Part shown: piece after piece, positions 49,425 through 60,533 of the stretch
Position numbering within the stretch: position 1 is the stretch's first letter
Layout of the letters: every line of letters begins with the position of its first letter
Assembly: GCA_021234155.1 (NCBI GenBank)
Contig: JAJEKV010000005.1
Location: 12,348,787-12,412,786, forward strand
DNA length: 64,000 bases
Direction: 5' to 3'
From: Isoetes taiwanensis
Lineage: Eukaryota > Streptophyta > Lycopodiopsida > Isoetales > Isoetaceae
Notes under the pieces: generated by a model
The model's database searches: none
What the model was told of the DNA's origin: nothing
Seen by the model: the letters and a program-made list of their open reading frames with translations, nothing else
Program-made: the position numbers and the translations under genes

Positions 49425-51195
49425 TAATACGTAATCTAATACATAATGCTAATAATGCTAATGTAAAATTAACATTGTATAAAAACAAAATTTTAACTAT
49501 TATTTTTTTTTCATTAGTACGAGTACTCCATATAAAATGATTTGGACTATTACATCTGACGCAATTTTATTTGACGCACCCAACGTCAAAGTAGCGTCAA
49601 AATGAATTCTATTTCTGTTTGCCGCCTAAAAATCTTCGTCGGAGAAAATCACACTAGAGAGGTGTTTTTTTGCTTACCTTCGCAGAGGGTCTTTGGTGGC
49701 TCTTAAGCACAAGGTCATACGGCTCAACGCCCACTATGCACTGAAATCGCTCAATTAGTAAGTCTGTTTTCACTTCTCGGCAAACACGTTTTACAGTTTT
49801 AGAAATTAGTCGTCATTTTCTCCAATTTTCTTTGGATATTATTTGGCGTCCGAAATCATTCTCTGGGCTCAATTCCGCCCTAGTTGATGCTAATCTAGTC
49901 AACACAGTCTTCAAATCCGGCCTAGTTAATGCTAGCTCCGTCTTCAAATGCTAGCATAATTTTCATTCGATGCCAGCAAAAGAATCCTGGCAGCTACTGT
50001 GTTTTCTTTCTCCTTGCAGCTACACTTCCGGTATAAAGTCTCTATTTTAAAATTGCAGTTTTTCAGCTGCTTGACGATGTCTGTGCCGGATCTCTCAATA
50101 AAATGCTTTACTATCAATTAAGCTCGAGAACTCAAAATCGTGGATGCATTTACTTCCTTTACCTTTCATCACATTGGGACCCCTTGAGCCATCATACACC
50201 TTGTTTTCCGGTAGAAAGGTGCTCCACTTTCAACATCAATCATCTTATAGCTTCTTGACTCAGTTAGGCCATAACCCTGTAATGGATTCAATCACATAAA
50301 GTAGGTTCACGTATATGAAGTTAATACTTAGACAGACATGCCAAGTACTCAAAGAAGCCCTTTTCACATCAAAGAAAGATGTCCTACAAGGCTCAACTTG
50401 CCTAGCTCATCTAGAAATCTAACCACTAGGAACAGATGCCCCTATTCTATGGCAGGAAAATTTCCTGCAAGTTCCAAACTACGCTGCTAAATTTGGAATT
50501 TAACCAGCCCTCTGTAAGAGTTCCTCATAATTTCCCAAGCTAAATCACATTGCTTCAATACGTTTGAACATGTCATCGGGACATTCTTTTAAATCATGTC
50601 TTCATATCCCAGGGTTGGTCACCTCATTAAACTTCCCATAAGGAATCTGCAGTTCAATGGCATTTGCAGAACCATTAATTACTAGCATGGTAAGAGCATC
50701 AAGCAGCTTATTAAGAAAGAGAATCAGTTAAAAAGTAGAAGTACTCGTCTTGTTTAAAGGACACCAACTGCAAGCATTATCTAAGCAATTTAGTGGATAT
50801 GGATGGATTTTGGTGTGTTGCACCCTCTAAGAATAGAAAAGTAAAGGATCTTTGTTTGCCATTCATAATCTGTTTGAGGCATTTGTTATGTCATTTGTTT
50901 TCTGGCACGATCAAGTTTCTGCGACACGTTGAGTGCTAGGCGTGTTATGTCATTTGTTTTACGCTTTTAATTAGCTTCTTAAACTTTGTAAATTAGAAGG
51001 AACATATCGTTGTTGTTAGGTGTAGATAATTCTGTCAAAAATAAGAAGCAACATCTGGTTTATAGTTAGCTTATGTGCTCAAAATCAAAAAGGGTGATAC
51101 AAATGGATAAGAAAATCCGGTTATAGAACCGTGCTACCTTTATGCTTCAAATTAAGGTCCATTTAGCAGGAGACATCTACAAAATCCACAAGCAA
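49425..51195. other. Gene-less stretch
   Basis: This holds the presumed right edge of the CACTA element (to about 49.6 kb) and then anonymous AT-rich sequence. I see no gene, RNA or repeat of note. Confidence 0.5.
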
Positions 51196-51806
51196 ATGGA
51201 GATAGTGAAATCTACAATTGTTGACTTACCTCTCACAAAAGAACCAGGGGTGTCATAACACGGAAAACAAAGTGCAGCAGAAGTCAGGAATAGCATTACG
51301 TAGATGGTAATGTAGATGTAGAATGCATTATGTGATGTTTGCATGGGTTTGCTTGATGTATGAAAGATTATCCCTTCGAAAGCCTTGCAGCACATTTGTG
51401 GAAATGCATAAAAAGTGCAAGAAAACTGAATGGGAAAACTGAGACACATGTTCTGGTGGCCATGGATGGGAGGCACAGACTTGAGCCAGCACTGCCCAAA
51501 GGATATTTTGGGAATGCAACATTTTGTCCTTCTACTTCCATAGCTGCCAGTCAACTTACAGAAGCACCCCTTTCAGATGCTGCAGAGCTTGTTAGCAATG
51601 CCATCAAAAGGGCTGATGACAAGTATTTGCGCTGCAGCATAGATGCCATGGAGCTTTACAACCAGATGGAAGCTAATCACAGTGTGCCAGTTTCTCTTAA
51701 CCATCATTCAATTAAATTGGGTTTATGTCTTAATTTTGGGACAAATTTCATATTGCATGTTTTTAGTAGCATATTCAAATTCACACATTTCACCTCAAAA
51801 TTATGA
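51196..51806 (+). pseudogene. BAHD acyltransferase (HCT-like) pseudogene, internally deleted
   Basis: BAHD enzymes move acyl groups from CoA thioesters to acceptors; HCT-type members act in phenylpropanoid synthesis in the cytosol. An N-terminal start 'MEIVKSTIVDLPL' (ATG 51196-51198, 20 codons) resembles HCT beginnings. From 51360 the central region follows: 'PFESLAAHLWKCIKSARKL', 'ETHVLVAMDGRHRLEPALP', 'KGYFGNATF', 'YLRCSIDAMEL'. The catalytic HxxxD region between the two parts is missing, and the frame runs out before the DFGWG motif, so this cannot be an active enzyme. The order and spacing suggest internal deletion or an exon remnant rather than an alternative gene. Confidence 0.7.
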
Positions 51807-52057
51807 AAACGTAATATCATGTTATTTACAAAATAGTCAATATTTCACAATATAGCACCATATCATAAAAACGTGATAACAAAAATTTACATAGTTATTC
51901 AACTTTCTTCAAGCACCCCCAATGATATCATAGCCTTCTTCCTGACATCCTGAGGTATTGTAATTCTCGCATTTCTAGCTGGAATAGTGTTTGGAGTCCA
52001 TGAGTACAAAACACTTTCATAGTCTAGCCAAAGATCGGGGATCACTTTCGGTTTCTC

Positions 52058-54642
52058 CTACATCTCTTTGTCCAACAATCGAGTACCTTTCTTTATCCGA
52101 CGTTGGTCAACCGATGCCTTTGGACACCACCATTCCACCCGCACATGGTTGAAGTTAATATTACCTTCTTCTTTGCAAATATCGAGAGATAGTGAACCCC
52201 AACCACCTTTGGATATGTATCTAAATCTGATGGCTTTACTACCACAAATTGGTGGCATTCCAAGTCGGTGGAAGGTTCATAAGCATCCATGCCTAGAAAC
52301 TTTGGCCTATTGTTCTTAGGACCAGCGTGGTGTTTGTCGAAGGAGGAGGAGCATATTGCTTGCAAATGCTACTTACAGTGTCATCAAAATCCTCAGCACC
52401 TGCTAAGGTCTTCCACCTAGTCTTAGGCAACCACCCTTCTTTCAATTCATCTGAGGATGTGTCTATCTCCCCCAACAGGTTAATCACCTTCTTCCAGTAA
52501 GCCACCAAGGCACGGTTGGTGTCATCTGGATTGGTTTGCCAATGCTTTATATAGTCTTGGATTCCTTCCTTAGTCAATCCCAATTGCTTCACTTCTTGAT
52601 GGGGTTTTAAAGCTTTTGGTTGACCTAGAGGTATCATAGGCTTGCCATTCTCATCTCTACGCCATATTTCCTCCCCTCCTCTCCCACTCATCCTCTCAAG
52701 GTCTCATCTTCCATTGGAAGATTGGAATCCCATCTCTCACCCAAAAAAAAGGAACTGCAGAGGCCTGGAATGACCTTCAAGATCCAATGTATAACCATCC
52801 ACAAAGCTCTTCCAATCGGGCACTTCTTCTATGAGAGAAGCTATAGGGTTTGGAGTAGTGCATTCATGCAAGATTTCCATTAGCCTAGGAAAGTTGGTCA
52901 CTGTTTGCTGCTTCAGTATACAACTATATTTGCCAAATAATGCATCCACATCCTCATGGGTATGCCCGGGGCATAGAAACCCTAAATTAACTCTTTCAAA
53001 TATCCCCACAAATGTTAAGTAGGATAGGAAAGAAAACATCCACTGTTCTTATTTTGGCGACACAATTATCAAGTTGCAAGAGAAACCTTTTGGGTAGATC
53101 TTGAGGTTTATGCGTGAAGTTGAAGCTCCAACATGTTCATTAGACCCATGCTTCCTAAACCTTGCCTTGCTGAACTTTTCAATATTGTTAGGGTTTCCAT
53201 CTAACAATGCTCTATGTAGTGCACGGCTAGGCTGTAAGGTCTGGAGGTGACCATTGTATCCATTTTCATAGTTTCTCAAACACCTCATGATACTCCCAAT
53301 ATGAAAATCTGGGACCATCACTCCACAACTCCAAACTAAAATGGCCATAGTAGGTTTGATTACGCCCATGCAAGATTGCCCCGTCATTGAGATCGTAAAG
53401 GATATGATCTTCCACATGACTTTGGTATGTACTTGAATTGTAGAAGACAAGTCTTTTGCTGGTCCATCTTGTCATGTATAATACATAAATAGTTATTGGG
53501 TTCCAATGCAGATAAAGTCCTCCACATCCAATAACATGATCTACATGATAGTTGGTCAGTCATATGGTCCTTCATATGCTCCCTTATCCTAGCCCTTTGA
53601 CTAGGTTGCACAGTCTTATCAAGAGTCTCCTTCAACTTAGCACATAAATTGCACTTTGCAAAGTTGTTTGAAGTTGCTATGGTGACATGATTGAAATGCT
53701 TCTTCCATAACCTACTAAAGCTAGGTTGGGATATTGGAAGAATTCCCAATTCTCAAGTAGAATTCACTTCTTCCAAAATACTCTTTTGAGTACAATGTGA
53801 TGGCAACCTTTTCTCAACAACTGCTCTTCCCTTTTCATCCCTTCTGCTTTTGTGTGGCATAGACTCTGCATTGTGTGGTCCTAGCTGTTGGTCTCAACAA
53901 ACCATTATTTCCATGTAAAGCAATCCTGTTCCCATCTGCCTGTTTTTTTTGCCAATTATGCCATGAAGAAGTTGGAATTGCATGGATACTCTGCCATGCT
54001 TTTGCACATATCCATTTGCCTAGCAAAGGGTATCTTTTTCTGTTTGGGTTTCTTTCATCTTGAAGTGCATGCTCGAAGATTGTGTACATGTAGGTCCTCC
54101 TCTCATCAACAGTGTACTCTTGAAAAGTGGCTCTTGCTTCCACCAATTGTTCTATTGTGAAGAATTGCATACAATCACTCCAACAACAATCTGAGCCCCT
54201 AACCTTCACCATTGTCTCACGTTTGGTGTCACTAATCAACTTGGCTCTTTTGCTAGGATAATGTGTGGCAACCCGATACTTCTCCCCTTTTGCCTAGGTT
54301 TAGAGTTCCAAGCGCCAATGGATCAATATCAAGACAATCATTGTCCCCAACAACCTCGAGCTCTGGAAAAATATAATCCTCCACAAATTGAACACTACTT
54401 ATAGGCCATGCCATGATGCAAGGAACCTCCAATTGCTTGACACAACCAAAACATTCCTTGTCACCCAAACCTTTACCTTTCCGGTTGTCTTCCAACATCG
54501 AAATTGCAATACCAATATTGTCTTCCCCTAGCCTTTCATCATTAACAACTTGACCGGGATCTGCTAGCACAATGACTCCTTGGCCTACTATTTCCTTGTT
54601 GCACTTGTGCATGATTCTCACCTTCTTGTTCCTCCATTGCAC
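52058..54642 (-). pseudogene. DUF7869-type (putative transposase-like) gene, frame-broken
   Basis: Seven consecutive minus-strand frames make one degenerate protein. The N-terminal part (54239-53835) has 'CCWSDCMQFFTIEQLVEARA', 'VDERRTYMYTIFEHAL' and 'LLGKWICAKAWQSIHAIPTS'. The central part (53749-53384) has a C-x2-C ('CNLCAKLKETLDK') and 'CIIHDKMDQQKT'. Then comes 'RVNLGFLCPGHTHEDVDALF' (53039-52737), followed by a C-terminal region with 'KPHQEVKQLGLTKEGIQDYI'. The 'DKMD' and 'GHTHED.D' blocks are typical of DUF7869 proteins, which I believe have an RNase H-like, transposase-type core. That functional reading is inference. Frameshifts fall near 54.25, 53.8, 53.4, 53.04 and 52.7 kb. Confidence 0.6.
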
Positions 54643-55096
54643 CCTACTATAGAGGACTAATTGTTTTTCTTCAACATTCTTGCTAGGAGTTGGTTTTCAT
54701 TGATATTGCTCTTTTCACCATCTTGAGTTGGAGGGGCACCATTGATCTAGGCAAATTGCACCCTTTTTAGTCAATGAGTAAGAAAAATTATTACACCATA
54801 AGATAAAAAAAATGCGTTACATTTATGGAATATGTAGAGGTAAATCAAATTTTTAAAAGCAAAAATTCCTTGGAAATAGGTTTAATATAATAATAACAAT
54901 GGGCTTAAAGCGAAATCATTTAAAACAAAAATTTTCATGGCAACAACAAGGAAATGACATTTATATAAATATATCCAAATTTTAATTATCGAAAATTTGG
55001 ATATATGATTCTGAAAAAAGACATATAACTAATAGGCGTTGAGAATTTATTATCCATAATAATATACCCTAGATAATATAGCTGGGGAATTTAAAT
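54643..55096. other. Gene-less AT-rich stretch
   Basis: This is an AT-rich spacer between the DUF7869 remnant and the first duplicated promoter. Nothing is recognised. Confidence 0.5.
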
Positions 55097-55160
55097 GCGC
55101 TGGCGTGTTATTTGAGGCAATAAATTATTCACGCTAATTTCTAATTAACCCTATATAAAT
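55097..55160 (+). promoter_or_regulatory. Duplicated promoter, copy 1 (palindrome half plus TATA box)
   Basis: 'gcgctggcgtg' at 55097-55107 lies 44 bases before the TATA box 'ctatataaat' (55151-55160). Between them is 'aaattattcacgctaatt'. The ATG of the next ORF is at 55212. The arrangement is repeated at 56.3 kb with matching wording. Confidence 0.65.
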
Positions 55161-55211
55161 CCGGTTCACGCTCTCAAGACCATTACTCGTCCCAATTTTT
55201 TTTTTTTCGGC

Positions 55212-55469
55212 ATGAAGCGTTCACCTCGGCTCGAACTTCATGAAGAACCCGAGGTCTCGTCAAAGAGGCGTCGGGTTGAAAACCCCCTCTCTTCCCCCCT
55301 CATAGATTTTCTTGCCCAATTCTCCTCGATTTCCCATTCGGAGGATGATGCTGATTTTGACATGGAAGAGGAGGAGTTGAGCTCCTCCCGATTCCTCCGA
55401 TTCAAGAGGAGGAAGAGGAGGAAGAGGAGGAGTTGGAGGAAGAGGAGGAGATGTCCTCCCAAAGCATGA
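55212..55469 (+). CDS. Small nuclear-type protein, acidic then basic (85 aa)
   Basis: The ORF starts 52 bases after a good TATA box: 'MKRSPRLELHEEPEVSSK', then the nuclear-localisation-like 'KRRRVE', a Ser/Asp/Glu stretch, and an Arg/Lys-rich tail coded by an imperfect GAG/AGG repeat. The purine repeat is open in all three frames; a +2 shift would give a long poly-Glu tract and 'MSSQSMKPLLPRGWLDH'. The true C-terminus is therefore uncertain and a slippage frameshift is likely. No family recognised. Confidence 0.4.
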   Translation: MKRSPRLELHEEPEVSSKRRRVENPLSSPLIDFLAQFSSISHSEDDADFDMEEEELSSSRFLRFKRRKRRKRRSWRKRRRCPPKA

Positions 55470-56290
55470 AACCGCTACTGCCTCGGGGTTGGCTTGACCA
55501 CAAAAGCGAGAGAAATGAAATCTCTCGAAGAGGAGGAGGAGGAAGAGGAGGAGGAGGAGGGAGGAAGAGGATGAGGAGGAAGGTCGAGAATTGACCGGTT
55601 TTAGAATGGTGAGATGAGCCAGGTTTGCATGTCGATTTTATTTTTTTTTTTTCACCTTTCTTTCTTTTCTAACACCTTTCTTCCTTCTTTGTTGCGGGCG
55701 TGGAAGATCAATGATCACAGATCCCGCGGCCCTTTTTTTTTGTTGCTTACGGAAGCTTTGGACACGCCTCCGGGCATTTTTTTTCCTATAATTTTGTGAA
55801 AAGCCTTGGGGCATCTGTACATTCTCCTCTTATGAATGAAATCAAAGCAGTTTTAAGTCATAAAATTTTCTTCAAGCAGTGTTCTTCGAACAGTTTTTCT
55901 GTACATAAAATTATTTGAATTAAATCCAACTGTTTTCTCCAATTATTTTGTCTCCAAGCTGTTATCTCTAAAATTTTGTATCTGCAAATTTTGTCTCAAC
56001 AAAGTCTCGGGAACACTATAAATCAACCACATGAGAAATCTACGATTCATCCACGGTAACCATAGGAAATTTTCCTATCGACCTAAAACAATTCCCCAAC
56101 CTTACAAGTCATTTTTTTTTAGCCTTCATAATTTTGCCTTTAAAATCATTTTAATTTAGCCTATATAAAATTTCTAAATTCTATTTTTTCGAATGCAATA
56201 AATGGAATAAAATGCCGTGAGAATTTATTGCATGAAATGCAATATTCTCCATATATACCATATACATGTCATGTAAAGGGAGGAAGACCG

Positions 56291-56360
56291 TACGCCAGGC
56301 GTGTTAATTCAAGCAATCAATTATTCACGCTAACTTTTTTCTAATTGTGCCTATATAAAT
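56291..56360 (+). promoter_or_regulatory. Duplicated promoter, copy 2 (palindrome plus TATA box)
   Basis: 'tacgccaggcgtg' at 56291-56303 lies 48 bases before 'ctatataaat' (56351-56360), with 'ttattcacgctaac' between. It is homologous to copy 1 over about 110 bp, including 'gagaatttatt' further upstream and 'atgctctcaa' downstream. No long ORF follows; an ATG at 56549 encodes only about 17 residues, so the duplicated gene body may be lost or diverged. Confidence 0.6.
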
Positions 56361-57009
56361 CCATTTTATGCTCTCAAAGTTCCTACATTTTCTTCCTTCC
56401 TTCATCTGATTTTTCGGTTAAACCTGGCGTGTTTGGATCCGCAGTCCCAAAATCTTGGTGAGCAGATTTATATTCATCAATGTTAGATGTTTGGTTTCGG
56501 CAATTCCTAACTTACTAAAAGACTCAGCCTTTTGTTACAGTAGCATCATGAAAGAGAGGAAATCGGAGACTTCGAAATTAAAACCAAAAGAAGAGGACTA
56601 AGGTCCGCGAATCGAAAAGCCTCGAATTAAAACCACAAGCATAATCCTCCGTTCTTGAATCCTTCCAGCCTCGAAACTCAAGGTTAGTTTTCATTTAGTT
56701 TTAAGTTGCATCTCAATGGCGGGTTTAATCCAAGAAGACAAGCTTTTGCATTTGCTCGAGGCAGGAGGAGCGGATGATGTTTATGAAAACCAGAATAGTT
56801 TTTTATAAACTTCATCCGCTTCTTTGTTCGAGTAAATTCTTGAGTTTCTCTTCTGAATTAATCATGCTATTGCATGCAAGTTTCTATTATGAATAAGTGT
56901 AGTAGAAAGCATTAGAAAAATCTGAAGATAATATTTGAAACACGCGAAGATAATATTTGAAACACGCTAAAAAAGTGTTTTATGCTAACCTTAGCCTTCA
57001 ACATGAATA

Positions 57010-57176
57010 CACGCTCGGCGTGCACTCGTCAAGAGGGGAAAAAAACACGTACGGATAGATAGATAGTAAATAGATAAAGGCCGGGCAATTATGTGTAAAT
57101 TTGCCCGGCCTTTATCTATTTACTTATCTATCTCTTCTGTGTTTTTTCCCTCTCTCCGAAAGTGCATGCCGGCGTC
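57010..57176. repeat. Long imperfect hairpin with ~75-bp arms
   Basis: The inner stem 'gtaaatagataaaggccggg' plus 'caa' (to 57088) pairs perfectly with 57101-57123 across a 12-base loop. With small bulges it extends through (GATA)n, 'gag(g)ggaaaaaa(a)cac' and finally 'cggc(g/a)tgcact', ending in a palindrome copy (57010-57022). It could be a MITE or a precursor of small RNAs. Confidence 0.8.
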
Positions 57177-57202
57177 TAGTTTTTCCTATATAGCGGGTTT
57201 TA

Positions 57203-57318
57203 CACGCCGAAAGCGTGCAAACAATTGTATCCCTACTTTCAACTTTTACGCTAAACACGCCATGGCGTGTCTCTTTAGTTTCTAAGTTTATAAATAAATA
57301 AATATAACACGCCAGGTG
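57203..57318. repeat. Cluster of CACGCC-type palindromes
   Basis: 'cacgccgaaagcgtg' (57203-57217), the perfect palindrome 'cacgccatggcgtg' (57256-57269) and 'cacgccaggtg' (57308-57318) lie within 116 bp, in otherwise AT-rich DNA. Confidence 0.75.
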
Positions 57319-57499
57319 AATACGATACTCCGCTCACTTCCTATTGATAGATGCCGGGTTACATTAATCACCCTATTGGTGACGAAGATGGATTGAATTA
57401 CATTTGGGCCAGCAATCACACGGCCCCAGCCTCGGTTTAGGCTCCAATCTCCAGTCCGGTTGAACCGCAAATGAGCACCAGTCCGTTGGAGCACCGATC

Positions 57500-57960
57500 T
57501 TGCAACCCCCGGAGTACTTGGATCAAGTAATGATGATGGCGCAGAGCTTGAGGGCAATGATAGATCCGGGCTCGGGGCCCTTGCAACGCATCCGGAGGCT
57601 GGCCTCTTATCTAATCACCGAGAATGCAAGACATGCATTGATCGAGAGTGAATCTCGCATCCGCATTTCGAGATTCAAAATGAGGAGCTGCGTTTAGTGG
57701 TTAGCCTCTATGCCCGGATGCCCCAACACGAACCACTACCACAAAGCGGTGATAATGATGCAATGGAGATGGCTCAACCAATGGAACCACTACACGCAGC
57801 GCCATACGATGCATTGAGGTTCAACAGAGCGAGCAAAGCAGCGGGAGCAGGAGCGGGGAGGTGGAGGTGGAGCAAAGGGGTGGTGGAGCTAGAGCCCGTG
57901 TTTTTTTGGGGTTTTACCGTAAGAATTCACTATGCCCCTGCAATGGAAATGGGAGATCGA
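57500..57960 (+). pseudogene. Unrecognised protein fragment, frame-broken
   Basis: Two frames overlap at about 57697. The first carries a helix-rich stretch ('DQVMMMAQSLRAMIDPGSG', then 'IRRLASYLITENARHALIES'). The second reads 'VVSLYARMPQHEPLPQSG' and a Gly/Ala-rich tail. A shift near 57665 would join them ('..QNEELRLVVSLYARM'), giving a short coiled-coil-like protein. No family recognised. Confidence 0.3.
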
Positions 57961-58087
57961 TAGCCCAGCCTACTCAAGAGATCGGGCTTGAAACAGTAGT
58001 CTGGGATTTTGTCTGGTTTATCCAGTTTATCCAGATTATATACAATTGTAATCTTTTTCCAATGAATACAACAAATTTTGTCTACTT

Positions 58088-58351
58088 CTATATTTCTACA
58101 ATGTAATACATGTTACATACCTTTTTTAAGCGGTTTCTTGGCCATGCAACAAATGTTCCAACACTTTCTCCAACCGTATCCCCACCGGGGTGTCTGCGAG
58201 GTAAAGCTTCATCCATAGCGCAGCAGTTAATCACTGTAACTCGGACATACTTATCCCCGAGCGGAATTCCATGACGAAGCTGATCGGATCGATGGAGTCG
58301 ATCTTGCATAATCCTACTTTCCTTTTCTGATTTGTAGTTAACATGAAACAT
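58088..58351 (-). pseudogene. DUF8039-like fragment associated with CACTA/EnSpm proteins
   Basis: The frame contains 'GIPLGDKYVRVTVINCCAMD', 'EALPRRHPGGD' and 'VGESVGTFVAWPRNRL'. The last block ('VG.(A/S)VGTFVAWP') is the hallmark of the DUF8039 domain, which in plants occurs in TNPA-like proteins of EnSpm elements. Only the C-terminal part of the domain is present, and I see no flanking transposase, so it is a relic. Confidence 0.5.
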
Positions 58352-58845
58352 TCATCTTCGACACTGCAGAAAATTGCTATTCAGACACCTACTATTGGAA
58401 ATTAATGTTCAAGCTATTGGAATGAGATGAGTACCAGAATTCTGTAGCCATTCTTGAGAAGCTGATTTGAGTCTCTGAAGCTGATTTGAGAAGCTGAAGG
58501 CGCTATGGAAACTCTGGCGGTCGGGAAAATTCGAATTAGAAGAAAGATTAGGTTAACTACGTTTAGGCGGGATAAATTTGGCGATACTTTTTGGGTAGAT
58601 TGGTTTTAAAAACTTAATGAAAGAAGTCGTGAGACGGGTCTTACGTCATTATTATTTGTATGTGTCAAGAATATTTCGAAACTGCATTTTGTGTTTTCTT
58701 GAAATTCAAATTTCTCTATTTCTCGTACAGGTAGAAAAAGCTATTTCTTCGAAAGCAGCTCGAAAGGCCAGATCCGAAGCGACCTTCCGACTCTGTTACT
58801 AGGCTTACTCGAGATGTCTTCTAAAGCCTAATCGAGGTCGAGGCG

Positions 58846-58950
58846 ATGGGCAGAGGAAGCGGTGGAAGAGGAATCTCTAAACCCGGCTCTTCTCAAGTTT
58901 CAAAGGGCGTTGATCAAATACCACCAAATACACGTAACCCTATTCAAGGT
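58846..58950 (+). CDS. Putative first exon of the palindrome-marked gene
   Basis: The ATG at 58846 opens 'MGRGSGGRGISKPGSSQV' and 'SKGVDQIPPNTRNPIQ', ending at a donor 'CAAG|GTATTT'. The following ~440 bp is AT-rich, contains two palindrome copies (59301-59313, 59341-59349) and ends before the long frame at 59398, so it behaves like an intron. That the two belong to one gene is inference. Confidence 0.35.
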
Positions 58951-59300
58951 ATTTAATTTGCCACAGAATATACACTGTGTGGAGAGTATTATGCTTGCAT
59001 GAATTTGAGATATTTCCTTGCCTTCAGATAATATGCTTTGCATGAGTTTGAGTTATTATGCTTTGCATGAATTTTAAGTATTAACATCAGTTAATGCTCT
59101 GATTGTCCGTTCTGTAGAACATAATTTTGCTCTGTTTTATATATAGAATATAGCGGTGTTAGACAGTTGGAGATAGCAATGTTCAATGAGGTTAAATAGT
59201 GTGAAATATGGATTCATGAAGGGTATGTAGCTTAAAATGTGGATGCAAAATAATTTAGTTTCAAATTAACGCATAGCAGGTCAATAATAGGAGATACCAA

Positions 59301-59349
59301 CACGCCAAGCGTGATTTGTACTAATTTAGGTTTAAATGCACACGCCGTG
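59301..59349. repeat. Two CACGCC-type palindromes in a putative intron
   Basis: 'cacgccaagcgtg' (59301-59313) and 'cacgccgtg' (59341-59349) are separated by AT-rich sequence. Confidence 0.7.
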
Positions 59350-60533
59350 ATCTCTTGTTCCTAAAAGTACTCTAAAAAGTGCTCATCTTCATTTGCAATG
59401 CTCAAGAGGAAGAAAACCCCTAATAATTCGGGTTCTAATCCTGCCAAGAAAGCAAGGGCAGACGACCCAGATGCAGTACCATATGATCTCACCTTAGATG
59501 ATGAAGGGCCGATTCTTATAGCAACCACTGACCCTGCCTGCCCTGAAGAGGAAATGGACGAGGGTGCCGAGTGGTACGTTGACCTTGCCAAGACAAATGG
59601 CAAGCTCGACTTAACTCTCTTCTCGAGGAAAAAAGGAAGCGCACAAGATGGCCAAACAAGGATCCTAATCTCTTGTGAGGAAAAGGATGACACCAACCGC
59701 AAATTGCTCTTGGAGATTACCACGGCGAAGAAAGATCTGCTCAGACTTACTCACTGTAGAGCTACTGCATACAAGGATACGTTCATGAAGACAGATGTGA
59801 ACGGTGAGACATGTTTTAAGTATGGTTGGCCAACCAATGTAGCAGTTACGCCAATATCTATTTGCCAAGGGGTTACAGCTGTGCGTAGAGGCATGTTCAC
59901 TAAACCGACACCAAGTCACTATTTGCAGCAAGCTAGGGAATTAGCTGACTTGAAAGCTTCTAAAAGGGTCCTAGATCTAGGGAAGAATGTTCAACCTGCA
60001 GTTGTCGAAGGCATGGAGGCTTCTGTTTTTGAGAATGAACAGGACAGAGTGGCGCAGCTAGAGGCCATGAACAAGCTGAATAAGTACGCCGACCATTATC
60101 CATTGGGTCTTAAGGAAACTTTTGTGATCCATGTGAAGTCCCTCATCCGTTCACCAAGCTCCATTTATGTTAGCGGGGAGATATGATCCAAAGACATGCC
60201 ATGGAGATTGTTCGAGCATGATTAGTAATCCAGGTCAAATGCCTATGCCAGTGGATGTGCTACCTTGGGATATGATCTCAACAAGCTGGCTTTGTGTGGA
60301 TCTAACGTCCGTGGAGCTATTATCAAGTGATGATATTAAATATGTCATCGGCATTCCGTTGAGGCACAAAAAGGCCATCATCAGCAAAAAGCGAAACAAA
60401 CAGGCCAAAAAGTGTTCTACAATCACTATGCGTATAGGAGGTGTCGTATCTTGGATGCCAATACTTCACCTGCAGATTTGGCTGAGATTAGTGCAACTTT
60501 GAATGAAATGGGGAAGACATTTCTATACAAAAG

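Larger units (their letters stand above)
42125..49612 (-). mobile_element. CACTA/EnSpm transposon carrying a SET-domain gene
   Basis: The left terminus 'CACTACAAGAGGAAGG' begins at 42125, preceded by 'taa', the right size for a 3-bp target duplication. Subterminal repeats follow (42135-43270), then on the minus strand DUF4216, DUF4218 and TNP2 transposase pieces, and furthest upstream a SET-domain gene. Subterminal-like sequence with 'gacgc...gcgtca' motifs reappears at about 49557-49612, but I could not find the expected '...TGTAGTG' right terminus, so the right boundary is a guess. Confidence 0.75.

Noticed and set aside
55380-55580. Poly-Glu and Gly/Arg-rich frames over the GAG/AGG tract
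   Set aside because: The purine repeat is open in several frames, so composition alone does not identify the coding frame beyond the 55212 ORF.
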